Shown here in pieces: positions 48,838 to 60,287 of a DNA stretch of 64,000 nt. A program made the position numbers and the translations under genes. The notes beneath the pieces are model-generated. The model searched no databases and was not told the DNA's origin. It saw only the letters and a list, made by a program, of their open reading frames with translations. This stretch comes from Malurus cyaneus samueli (Eukaryota; Chordata; Aves; Passeriformes; Maluridae). Positions within the stretch are counted from its first letter, which is position 1; the number at the start of each line of letters is the position of its first letter. The DNA is taken from positions 49,269,758-49,333,757 of the forward strand of contig CM019218.1 in assembly GCA_009741485.1 (NCBI GenBank), read 5' to 3'.

Positions 48838-50560
48838 TCGTGGTGGTTGTCACTGGGTTTTGCATTTCCTGTTCCTGAAGGTCCCATTTCAGTGCTGCCA
48901 CCAAACCCCTGATTTCCCTGGGAATATCCTTGGAGTCACCCCAAGAGGATCCCTTGAAGTCCCAGCCCTGAGCCCGGTCCTATGGGCTCTGTGGGACATC
49001 CTGGCCCACATGGCTTATCCTGGTTTTCCCAGGATGATCCCCGAATCGCCCGTCAGGGGATCCCATCTCTTCAGAGGAACACGACAAAATCCATGTGGCT
49101 TTTTTTTGGCTTCCTCAAACCCCCCCAATGACATCCTGATGTGGGGAGGCTGATTTGCTTCCCCTCTCCCATCTCCAGAGGGTGATGGAGGTGGTGAGTG
49201 GGTGACACCTGGGGACTCTGGGCTGTCCACAGAGCCCTGTGACCTTCCCATAAGATTTTTGCCTTGAGGAGGCTGAAATAATTTTTTTTTATTTATTTTC
49301 AGAGCACTGGGGTGATCACTGGGTGATCCTGAGCCCTGATCCCAGTCCAGGGACCGGCCAGGAGCCACACGGCCACAAAAGGAGCTGCTTTTCCTCCACA
49401 GCCCCGTGGCTTTGGCCACAAACCTGCAACAACCGTCTTATTTTTAGGGTGAAGAGGGAAAAACCAACATCCCCGCGGTCGCTCCTGTGTGTGGGACCCA
49501 TCCTGTTTTCTTCCCACCCTCCGTCATCCCGGCAGCAATCCCGGGGATTTCCAGGGATAGTGGGGACTGAAAGGACATTGGCACCACACAGATTTAATTA
49601 GAGGTGATGAGAACATGCAAACGAGCAGGTTGAATCCTGCTCGGGGGTGGCCAAGCCCCTGAGAATCCCCAGAGGATTTGGAGGTGTTTCCCCTATTTCC
49701 CACGCTCCGGGTGCCGGGGGAAGGCTGGATTTTGGGACTTGTGGCTGGGTGGGAGAGGGGGAGGTCAGGGAGGTCACAGTTACCCCACATTCCTCTCTCA
49801 GGCTGGGAAGCTTGAACCCCTCAGGGATCCAAGTGAGCCCAATGAAAGCTGGAAATGGGTTCATTCTCCTCCAATTTTGGCATTTGGGATGAATTCCCTC
49901 ATGGAAGAGCCGGTGCCTCCTTTACCCCTCCATCCTGCTTCCCACCCCTTCCCTCCTCCTCATCACTCCCACAGGCAGGGATGAACCCAATCCAGAAGAT
50001 TCCAGCACCGCTCTAGTAGCGGGATCTGACCCTTGGAATGTTCCTCCACCCCTAAATCCCCACAAATTTTGGGATGAGCAGAGCTCAGCCACCAAATCCC
50101 CCAGAGAATGGAATGGCAGCAAAGAGTGCTCAGCAGAGCCGAGGAATCCCAGCTCATCCCTGGAAGAAAACGAGGTGGGTTTCCTGGCTGCTCAGAACCC
50201 CAAAACTGTCGTGATCCACAGATGCACCCAGGGACCCTGAGCTTGTGGTCAGGATGAGGAGGAGAACGGGATCGGGGGCGCAACTGATGGTTTTTCCAGG
50301 AAAACCCCATTTCCACGGCATCATCCCGTGGAGGACGTGAGGCTGAGCTGGTCGGGGTGTGGAGGCTGCAGCCAGGTGGGGTGCAATTCCCGTGGGAATG
50401 CTGAGTCAGCATTCCTGGAGACACCCCCTGGGGGATGGGATTGGGGTGGGAGTCCCTGTGAGGTCCCTGGGGAGCGGGGTGGGTGCGGAACGTGAGGCCC
50501 AGCACGGGTTGGGGTGTTGCACTCGATGGAGGAAGTTGTGAAAGGGGGAGCAGATGCCAT

Positions 50561-51200
50561 CAGTGGGTGTGGGTGTGGGGTTTGGGGTTTGGGGTTTGGG
50601 GTTTGGGATTGTGGGGTTGGGATTGTGTATTTGTGGATGTGTTGGGTTTGGAGGATTGGGTTGGGTTTGGGTGGGATGGGGGGGGAGGATTGTGTGGGGG
50701 GGTGGGGTGTCTGAGGGGTTGGGTTTGGGTTTGGGATTTGGGTGGGGGTTTGGGTGTTTGGGGTGTGGTTTGGGGTGTGAGGTGTGATTTGGAGCGTGGG
50801 GTGTGGAGTTGGGGTGTGGCATTGGGGTGTGGGGTTTGGGGGTTGTGAGGTTGTGAGTTTGGGGTGTGGGGTGTGAGAGTTTGGGTGTGGGGTGTGGGGT
50901 TGGGGTGGAGTGTTAGGGTTTGGGGTTGGCATATGGGGTTTTGGAGTTGGGCATCTGGGGTTTGGGGTTTGGTGTGGGTGGGTGTGGGGTTTGGTGTGGG
51001 GTTTGGGTTGGATTTGGAGTGTGGGGTGTGGGTTTGGGGTGTAGGTGTCGGGTGGAGTGTGGGCTTCTGTGGTTGGAGATTGTGGGTGTGCATCTGGGTG
51101 TGGGGTGGAGTGTGGAGTGGGTTGTGGTCGTGGTGGTGTGTGGTGAGGTGTGGTGTGTGTGGGTGGTGTGGGGTGTGTGCTTGGGGTGTGGGGTGGGGAG
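50561..51200 (+). repeat. G-rich block in copy C
   Basis: Counterpart of 42,391-43,036. Same motif style, but the unit order and spacing differ almost throughout, in contrast to near-identical flanks. Minus frame of 317 codons is low-complexity. Confidence 0.9.
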
Positions 51201-52230
51201 AGCCCACGGCAGGAGCTCCCCAGGGAATCGTGTGGGAGGTTCCTCCTCCCACGTCATCGGAGCTGTCAGTGGATCCTTCCTCCCGTGGGGTGCGAGCTGG
51301 GCAGAAAGGGCCTCCAAAAGGGCCCAGGGCTCCCAGGGGGGTTTGGGGGCTGTTTGGGGCAGGGTTAGGAGCACTGGGATGTGTTTGAAGCAGAATTCCC
51401 CTGCTGTTCCCACCATCCCGTGGATCTCTCACACTTGCCCATGGACACCCCATGGTAGCCACAGAACAGGAGTCCCGGTGCCCCAGGCCCCTCAGAATGG
51501 CCCCAAACATCATCCAGGCTTACTGGGACACAAACTGCTGGTTTTTCCCCCAAAAAGTGACTGTTTCCTGCCAGAAAACGTAATTCTAATAAATATTAGG
51601 AATGGAAAGCGTTTGTCCCTGTTTTTTTTGTCTCTGATTTTGGCTCCTGTGGAAGGTGAGCAGGAGGAGGAGCTCATCCCGTTCCACCCAGTGCAGCTTC
51701 TGCCCGACACCAGGAGGGCTGTGCCCCTGCAGGACACGAACATCCCGGACCATTTTCTGCTCCTGGGTTGGTCAAGTCCTAAAATTGGTCAGAAATGTGA
51801 ATTTTTGAAGAGCATCCAGCCTCTGGAATCATGGATGCTCCCTATGACTTTGTGCAACCCCAGGGAGGTCTCCAGCCTCAATCCAACCCAAATCCTGTGA
51901 CTTTTCATCCTGGTTTGGAAGATGCTGGGTGCCACCAACAGAGGTGTAAAAGCAAAGGAAGAGCAAATCCAGGTTATTCATGGATGGTTTGAAAAATAAC
52001 TCAAACCTGGAGGTGCCCTGGTGAGAAGGAGCCAGAGAATTTTGCATCTGGGGGGAATTTCACTTTGGGCACCCCCCAGTCCTGGCTCAGCCCAGCGTGG
52101 TTGAAGGGACAGGGAAGAAGGAAAGTCCATGGAGCTGGGATGTGGCTGATGCCTTCTGAGGTGTTTGGAGAGACTCAGCCCTCAAAAAGGGAATTTCTGG
52201 GTCTAGGTGCTGAAATTGAGCAATTGCCGG

Positions 52231-52692
52231 TTAAGTAAAATAAAATAAAATAAAATAAAATAATAAAAAATAAAATAAAATATATAAATAAAAATAAAAT
52301 AAATAAAGTAAAAAATAAATAAATAAAGTAAAATAAAATAAAATAAAATAAATAAAATAAAGTAAAGTAAAATAAAGGAGGAAGATGAAGGAAATACTGA
52401 AATGGAAATAAATAAGGTAAATGAACTAAATAAAGAAAAATAGAATACATAAATGTAATGAATTTAATAAATATATAAATTAAATAAACTATACAAAATA
52501 GAGTGAAAGTAAAGGAAAAAAAGTAAGGTGAAATGGAATAAATAGAAAAAATATAAAATTAAAAAAAATTAAAAAAATAAAATAAAATAGAATAGAATTA
52601 GAATAAGAATAAAATAAAATTTAAAAAACAATAAAATAATATTACAATAAAATAAAACAAAACAAAATTAAATTAAATTAATTAAATTAGAA
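52231..52692 (+). repeat. AAATA-rich simple repeat
   Basis: Degenerate (AAAAT)n/(AAATA)n over about 460 bp, sharply AT-rich between GC-rich flanks. Begins three bases after copy C ends. Confidence 0.93.
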
Positions 52693-52879
52693 GTAACCTG
52701 TTTTTAACTTGCAGGACCCAGGTCCATGGGGCAGGGGGAAAGGCGATCCCGGCTCCACGGCATCTCGGACCATATCCCATGTGGTGGATCCTCCATACAG
52801 CACCACCCTTGCTGTCCCCCTTAGCGCTGTTTCATTTTATTTCGCTATTTCGCTGATTGCTTTTCCCCCCTTTCATTTT
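52693..52879. other. Short non-coding stretch
   Basis: Nothing recognisable apart from a pyrimidine-poor 'ttttaacttgcag'. Confidence 0.4.
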
Positions 52880-53370
52880 TAATTCTCAAATTAAAATCCA
52901 CCGGATCCACCCGGCTCCGCTTTTGGGATGGGAGATCGAGGGTCCGGGGGTGAAGGAGGGGAGAGGCTCCGGGTCCGGACGGGTTGGAGCCGGACCCGGC
53001 CCGAGCGAGCGGCTGCCCCGGCGATTTTGGGGTGCCAAGAGCTGCCCCCGAGCCGTCCTCGCCCGGGCGGGAGGTGTTTTAATTAATTCCTTAATTGGGA
53101 AGCTGGCGGAGGCGCTGCCCAGTTGTTGGCTCGGACCCAGCGGTCCCTCCGGGACGGTGGCGTTTGTGGTGGCGGTGAGGGTGAGGAGCAGTGTGTCTGG
53201 CCAAGCCAGGCTGAAAATTCCCAAATCGCTGCCGGACCACCCGCCCCGCGGCGTTTCTGGGGCACGGAAGGGTCCGGTTGAGGTGAACAATCGGGAATGT
53301 CGAACCAGGGGACACGGAGGGGTTAAATCTCGCTGGATCCCGGGAAGAGCCGGCTCCTTTCCAGCCTGAG
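52880..53370. promoter_or_regulatory. CpG-rich patch, possible CpG island
   Basis: Dense CpGs (ccggatccacccggctccgc, gtccggacgggttggagccg) next to a CpG-poor background, with an embedded 'ttaattaattccttaattgg'. Frames of 170 (plus) and 181 (minus) codons overlap here and reflect GC content. It could be a promoter or enhancer, but no exon, TATA or first-exon donor is convincing. Confidence 0.35.
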
Positions 53371-54229
53371 TAAACCCAGTACCCTGCCAAAATCCTGCTC
53401 CGGGATCCAAACTCCTGCTCCAGGATCCCAAAATCCTGGATTATTAACCATAATTATTAAATAAAAAAAATTAGGTAATATTTAAGTAATTATTAAATTA
53501 AAAAATGAAAACCATAACCATTAACCAACCTCTCGAGGAATCACACCATACCTGACCCATGGCCTGCAGGGACACGGAGCAGAGAATGCATCCCAGAATA
53601 ACCTGGCCTTGTGCTGAATGTGCCAGCCCCCCAAAATCCCCCAGGATCTGTCCCGGGACAACACCCAGCTCTTGGGGTTCCTGCCCTGGCTCCAAACTCT
53701 GCAGCTCCGGCGTTTATTTACAAGAGGGGTGGGAGTTGTGCCTTTGCTTCCCTTTATTTTTAAACTTATTTATCTTTATTTTGGATTTCTGACTCATCCC
53801 CACCCGTTGCCGGGAGGAAACCGGAATCAAAAAAGCCCCAGATATGGTTTGTATCAGCTGAATAAAATCCTCCCCCAAACACCCAAACAGGGAGGAAAGT
53901 CCAGGACCCGGAGCCGCTCTTCTCCTTTCCCAAGTCTCATTCCTACAAAGGAGGAAAACTCAATTTTTCCTCTTTTTTTTTTCCCAAACTGCAGCTGGTT
54001 TCCTGCTCTGCAAGCACAGGGACAGGCCTGGAGCTCACAGAATCGGGGGGTTGAGGGGTGATGGGTGCCCCCCACCCCCTGCAGGCTCTGTCTGCTTTTG
54101 GGGTACCCACCCCCCGTTCCCATGGGATGATCTGTGGGATGCAGCACTTGGGAGGTGTCACACAATCCTATAAATCACAAAAACCCCCATCCCTATAAAC
54201 AGCAGTGCCTGGTTAATATGGGTGCCCAA
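53371..54229. other. Mixed GC sequence, no gene seen
   Basis: AT-rich insert at about 53,440-53,525, otherwise unremarkable. Confidence 0.4.
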
Positions 54230-55425
54230 AATGGGGGTGGCCCATTAATTAGGGTCTCTTGCAGACAAAGGGGCACCCCAGAAGTGAGGGACCGCAATTA
54301 ACGTGGCTGCATCATTAATGAGAGTGTCCCAGAATTGCTGGTGCCCCAATAATGGCAGTGCCCCGTTTCTAAGGGTGCCATGGGGGTGGGGGTGCCCCAC
54401 AGGTCAGGGTGCCCCCAAGACAAGGGTACCCCAGTAATGGGAGTGTCTTGGAAACGGGGACATCCCCAAGGGGAGTGCCTCATTAACGGGGCTGCCCCAT
54501 TAATCAGGACACCTTAAAGACCAGGGGACCCCAGAAGTGAGGATCCCCAATTAACGTGGCTGTCCCATTAATGAGGTGTTCTGTCACTAAGGGTGTCATG
54601 GAGACGGGGTGCCCCTTTAATGGGGTGCCTTGAAGATCAGGGCACTCCAAAGATGAGGTGCCTTATTAATGTGCATATCCCATTAATGAGGGTGCCCCAT
54701 TAATGAGGATTGGGGTGTCCCATTAATGAGGATTGGGGTGTCCCAATAATGAGGGTGCCCCATTAATGAGGATTGGGCTGTCCCATTAATGAGGGTTGGG
54801 GTGTTCTATTAATGAGGATTGGGCTTTCCCATTAATGAGGGTGTCCCATTAATGAGGGTGTCCTGCTAATGAGGGTGTCCCATTAATGAGGATTGGGGTG
54901 TCCCAATAATGAGGGTGCCCCATTAATGAGGATTGGGCTGTCCCATTAATGAGGATTGGGGTGTTCTATTAATGAGGATTGGGGTGTCCCATTAATGAGG
55001 GTGTCCCGTTAATGAGGGTGTCCTGTTAATGAGGGTGTCCCATTATGAGGATTGGGAGTCCCAGTAATGAGGGTGCCCCATTAATGAGGATTGGGCTGTC
55101 CCATTAATGTTAATGAGGATTGGGCTGTCCCATTAATGAGGGTGTCCCATTAATGAGAGTGTCCTATTAATGAGGGTGTCCCATTAATGAGGATTGGGCT
55201 GTCCCATTAATGAGGATTGGGGTATCCCATTAATGAGGGTGTCCCAGTACTGAGGATTGGGCTGTCCCATTAATGTGGATGGCTCACTAACAAGGATTGG
55301 GGTGTTCCTTTAATGTGGATGCCCCATTAATGAGGATTGGGTGTTCCATTAATGAGGGTGCCCCATTAATGAGGATTGGGATATCACATTAATGAGGGTG
55401 CCCCACTAACAAGGGTGCTTTGGGA
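54230..55425 (+). repeat. ATTAATGAGG minisatellite (~1.2 kb)
   Basis: Dozens of imperfect units built from 'ccattaatgagg' plus either 'gtgtc' or 'attggggtgtc', giving mixed 17-24-bp periods. The left third (54,230-54,680) is more degenerate ('gtgccccaataatggcag'); the core at 54,690-55,250 is the most regular. Confidence 0.93.
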
Positions 55426-55891
55426 TTGGGGTACGCAGTGCTGCCCCTCCCTGAGGTGGTTCCATGGGTATCCCCTCGTGGTGAGGGGCAGGAGGACAGA
55501 AGGTCCCTTGAGCCCCGACAGGTCCCACATCCCTCCTGCACCCAAACATTCCTGACCTGGCTGGAAATGTGAAAATCGGGAGAAAACAACCCAAAAGCAG
55601 CATTCAGGGGCTGTGAGGGTGGGCTGTGACTCTGACACATGAAGCATCCACCTGGACACCTCCAAATGCAGCCTGTTCCAGGAGAAGGCCAAATTCATCC
55701 CCCTGGAACTGCTTTTCCCTTTCCAGGGGAGCAGTGCTTGGGTGCTGCCCCACCACCCTGCCCCTACTGACCCCCAGAAGATGAGAGGATCCAGCTGAAA
55801 TGTGTCCATCCTGAGACCAGGCAGGACAAAGTTGCCCCCCTGGTTCAGCAGAGAGGTTTTGGAAGCATGGAGGGAGGCTTTTGGGTACTTA
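55426..55891. other. GC-rich sequence, no gene seen
   Basis: Minus frames (141 codons at most) lack signals. Confidence 0.4.
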
Positions 55892-55954
55892 CCCCAATTC
55901 TAATCCCAATCCCAATCCCAATCCCAATCCCAATCCCAATCCCAATCCCAATCC
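55892..55954 (+). repeat. (CCCAAT)n hexanucleotide repeat
   Basis: About ten units of aatccc, nearly perfect. Confidence 0.95.
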
Positions 55955-58200
55955 ATCTCTCTATGCCATGAGCTCAAGTCCTGCTCATGCACATGGAGGA
56001 CTCCACAGCTCATTTTCGTCCTCCTGGGTATGGATTAAATTTATTCTTTTTTGAATCTGTATCCTGGGGTTGATCCCACTGCCGATGCCTTCTGTTTCCT
56101 GGGATTTGGTTTGTTTTTCCTCGCACCAAAGCGAAGGTGCTGCCTCAGGGTCAGGTGCCTCACAGTGACACAGAAGGGCTGCCAGGGAAGGGCTGAAGCG
56201 AAGCCAAACCAGCCTGGGACCTCCTGGCACAGGGCAGGAGGAACTCGCAGCTCTGAGTGGTTTGGGTTTTTCCCAGGGAATGGATCACAGCTCATGCCCT
56301 GCTTTTCCACAGTTTCCAGCTGCTCGGGGTAACTGAGGGGTCCCTGCTCCAAACCCCACCCTGGTCTCTGCAGCAGCCAGGTGGAATTTGAGCATCCTGC
56401 AGTTGGAGGTGGGATCCGGCCCTAGATTTGGAGCTGGGGTGGGCTCCATTCCAAGCCCATGCCCTTTTCAATATTTCCATTATTTTAAATTCACATTTCC
56501 CTCCCTGGCTCCTGCTGGCTCCAGCCCTGGGGAGGGATGGGGATCCAGCCAACAGCTCCGACCTCTGAGGACATCACCCAGGAGGATGTGACCCATGTGG
56601 AAACCACAGACAGTTTCGATGCGTTTATGAGCCTGGGCACAACTTCCTCTGCCCGAGTCACCCAGCAAAGTCCTCCACAGGCAGCCAGGATGTGCTCTGG
56701 GTGGGGGGCAGCACCCATGGGGGGCACCCCCAGCCATGACGAGGGTGGCTGAGCTGCTGGGATGAGGCAAGAGAGGGATTTGGGGAGGCAGATTGCAGCT
56801 CCCTGCATCCTGGAATGTGCGTGGGCTGCCAGGCTGGGCTGTCACCCCCCAGTGATGCTCTCGTGGAAAGGGTGAGTGGTGCTGGCCACGGGTCACCCTC
56901 TCTCCCCCTGGAAAAGCCCGGGCAAAAGTTATTCATGAAAAAAAAAAAAAAAAAAAATCGAAGTTTCCTCTTTTCCTTCCTCGTCGGAGGCACGTGGTGG
57001 TGAGGTCATGGAGCGCTGGGCTGGCCGCAGGACATGCCTCCGGCTCGGCGTAATGCCGTCCCCAGGGCCACAGCCGGTTCTGGCCGGCGGCGGGAGGAGG
57101 GGGGAGCTTTCGGGGCCCCCCCTGCCCCCTCCAGCCCCACTTTCCTCCTGGTCAAGCCACCACATCCTGAGCCAGCCCCGGGGCTGCTGCCTTCCCTGCT
57201 GCCGGCTTTCCCAGCGCGGTTTCAGCGTCCCACAGGCGAATGTGGCTTTGCGCTGAAAATCAGCCCCAGATGTGGCCGAGCTGCTGTTGCTGCTGCTGCT
57301 GCAGAGCCACGAGCGGGGATGGGGCCTGGGCAGCGCTCGGGGACATGGGGACAGCGCAAGGGACCTGCTGGGGGCTGGGGACTGACAGTCAGTAGCTCCT
57401 GGGGGGTTTGTCCCACCTGTGGGGTGGCAGTGTCCTCTCTGCCCCCAAGGAAGGGTGACAGGGACACCCAGGGGCTCCACAGAGATGGAGAACCCCCAAG
57501 ATGGAGCAGTGCCACCAGCCCTGGCCTTTGGTGCAGCCTTGGAGGACATGGGACGATTCCCCAGCCCAGTCCCATTTTGGGGCTGCTTTTTGGGAGCTCT
57601 TGTTGACAGGAGCCAGGTCCCCATTGCTCTGTCACCACCCTCCACCAGGACCTGAGCTGTCCCCAGAGGGTGGCACAGCCCAGCCAGGGGGGCATCATGA
57701 ATTTTAACAGCCCAGCATTGCTTGGGGAGCTCTCAGGACACCGTGCCCGGGGTTGAGTGTGGGGCTGCTGGCCCTGCCCAGGGCTCTGGGGCGGGGACCA
57801 CACGCTAATCGAAAGAGGATGGAAAACTTGCGGTTCCTTGGAAATGCAGCCCACAGCAGCTTCCAGATGTGGCGGCAGCAGCCAGGGGATGAAATTCTGA
57901 CGGATTATTCCTAATTACGAGTGCCCAAGCGGGGGCGGCAGCAGCAGATGAACTCTGTGGCATCGCCGGGCAGGGGAGGCTGTGGAGCCCCTTCCCCGTG
58001 GCTGGAAATGGGTTTGGGATGGCACAGCTCGGTCTCACACTGCCCTTCTTGAGCTGGGGCTTGTCTGGATCATCTCAGAGCCTACATTTGAACCTTTCCA
58101 AGATCCTCGGGGATCCTGGGTTCGTCACATTCCTCTGGGTGTGAGGAGCTGTTCTGGGAGCTGCTGACTCCCCATGGCCTGGATGCACTCAGCACCCTGA
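55955..58200. other. GC-rich sequence with small repeats
   Basis: No gene I can support. Holds a 20-nt A run at 56,938-56,957, a short (GCT)n run at 57,281-57,303, and a 57,790-57,960 stretch with a mixed, non-repetitive composition. The 238- and 210-codon minus frames overlap each other in different phases and are not credible. Confidence 0.4.
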
Positions 58201-58275
58201 TCCCAATCCTTCATCCCAGCCCCAATCCTTCATCCCAGCCCCAATCCTACATCCTGCCCCCAATCCTTCACTCTC
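58201..58275 (+). repeat. Short tandem repeat ccccaatccttcatcccag
   Basis: About four imperfect copies with a period near 19 bp. Confidence 0.85.
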
Positions 58276-59810
58276 CCCCTGCAAGGTGACCCCAATTTGG
58301 GGTCCAGGTGAGGGGTCCCCTGAGCGCTGCCCACCCTCTGGGCCAGGCAGGTTTTTTATCACATTTTCATGCTCTCCAGCCTGTCTGGGTACCATTTCTG
58401 CCCCCGTTTTGGGATGCTCGAGGGTTCTGAGGGGCCCGAGGAGCCGCTTTGCCGCGTCCCGGGGGCTGCAGGGCGGCCGGCCGTGCGGGATGCTGGGCGG
58501 AGGCGCAGCAGCACATGCCAAGATGCATCAGCCTGTGTTTTTCTGGTGGTGGCTGAAGATTGTTTGTGCTGTCCCGGGGATGATCCAATGCTCTTGGCGT
58601 AGGTGCACGAGTGGCCCTCCGGGCACATGCAGCTCTGTCGGCCAGGAGCAGGGTGATCCTGGTTATCCCAAAACATCTCCTGCCCTAAATGTGACTGCAG
58701 CCCCCCAAACTGCAGTTAGACCCTATTTCTGGCCAGTTTTGCACGAGTAAAAGTTTCCAGCAATCCTCAAACCACCCACAGCACCAGTGCTGCCCACAGG
58801 GGGGTGAGACTTTTGATCCCTGGAGGAGCAGGGGTGCACTTCACCTGCTGGAAGGACCACGAGTTTTCCTGGAGAAAGCAGCAAGTGCATCCAAATCTGA
58901 GTCTCCAATCACATCCAAGCAGCTGGAATGTTTCCACCCCATCCCTGCGAGCTGCTCAGTGATGGAATTGCAATGAGTGGGGGAAAGAGGACGGGGAATG
59001 TCCCCTGGGAGTGAGGATGAGGCCACTGAGATGGAGACAGGAGCTCCCTGTCCAGCTGTGAGGGAGATGGGAAAGGCTGGATTTAGCATCAGCGCTGGCT
59101 GGGAGCGTGGGAGCGGCGGCAGCGCGATGCCGCTGGTGGATTTCCACCAGGAGATGCCGGCACGGTCGTGTCCATTCCCCATCCTGATGTGTCCCTTCCC
59201 ATGATGACAGACCTGGGACTCCCCCCTGGAAGCAGGGGATTGGGCTTGATGTTTGTTTTATGTTTATTTGACTTTCCAGAGCCCAAAAGATGCTTTAAAT
59301 AAATGTGAGTGGATTCCAGACCCTTCTCAAGTACAGTGTTCAGCTGGAGAAATGTGAGGCTGGAGAGCACTTTGTGAGATCCCAAAATCCTCTTCACCCC
59401 CTAATCACCACCCTGCCCTCACCAGCCTTTGCAACATTCAAAATCTCCTGTTTTCAACCAAAAATGAACCGCTTGGCCCCAGCCAGGGCTGCCAGCACAG
59501 CTATGGGGGCAACGTGTGTGTCCTGTGGCACCAGCAGCTCCCCCAGGAGCTCCATCCTTCCAAAAATCAGCCTGAGTGTCATCCCTGCCATGGAAAGGGC
59601 TGGATTTAGCTGTGGAGCCACTCATGGCTCTGCAATGAGCTCCATCCCTCCATAAAACAGCCTGAACTCCATCCCCATGCAGGGAAAGGGCTGGATCCAG
59701 GTGAGCCACCGACAGCTCCCACTGCCACGTCTTGTCAGGGACAAACCACTCCTGGCATGCCTTGACTGCCATTGCATCCCATTCCCCAGGTGAGACTCTG
59801 GCTCTCCTGA
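58276..59810. other. GC-rich sequence, no gene seen
   Basis: Frames up to 154 codons (58,286-58,750, plus) with no splice or homology support. Related 'agcctgaactccatcc..ctgcca/ggaaagggctgga' phrases recur near 59,570-59,700, a weak ~110-bp direct repeat. Confidence 0.4.
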
Positions 59811-59896
59811 CCATCCATCCCATCCCATCCCATCCATCCATCCATCCCATCCCATCCATCCCATCCCATCCCATCCCATCCCATCCCATCCCATCC
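59811..59896 (+). repeat. (CATCC)n / (CCAT)n repeat
   Basis: Pentamer catcc with interspersed catc units over about 86 bp. Confidence 0.95.
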
Positions 59897-60256
59897 TCCC
59901 TGTCCCTCCCCCGCCGTCCCGTCCCGTCCGTCCCGCCGTCCCCCAGGTAGGCTCTGGCTCTCTGAGGCCGTCCGGAGCTGTTGGCAGGAGGGAGGAGGCA
60001 GCTTTACGGTGCTAAAATCGCTGCTGCTGCTAATGAAAAACAGGCCCCGAGCAGCCAAACAGCTGATCCGTGGCCGTGAGCTGAGTAATGCCTCGAATTC
60101 CTGGCAGGAGCCGCTTCCTTTTGGGAGGCGAGGGCTCCTTCCCCGGCAAGCCAGGCACGGCGTGTCCCCCCCTCTCCCCATCAGCCCCCAGCTGCCCCTC
60201 GGGGATCAGGGAATGAGGTGATGGAGATTACACAGCGCCGGGGGGCTGTCCAATCC

Positions 60257-60287
<31 letters not shown>

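Larger units (their letters stand above)
46632..52228 (+). repeat. Segmental duplication, copy C (~5.6 kb)
   Basis: Full-length partner of copy A, longer mainly because its minisatellite (47,947-48,837) holds more units. Ends at 'gagcaattgcc' and then enters AAATA repeat rather than minisatellite. Has no recognised gene. Confidence 0.93.

Noticed and set aside
52886..53431. 181-codon minus frame over the CpG patch
   Set aside because: Opposed by an equally long plus frame; no start context or homology.
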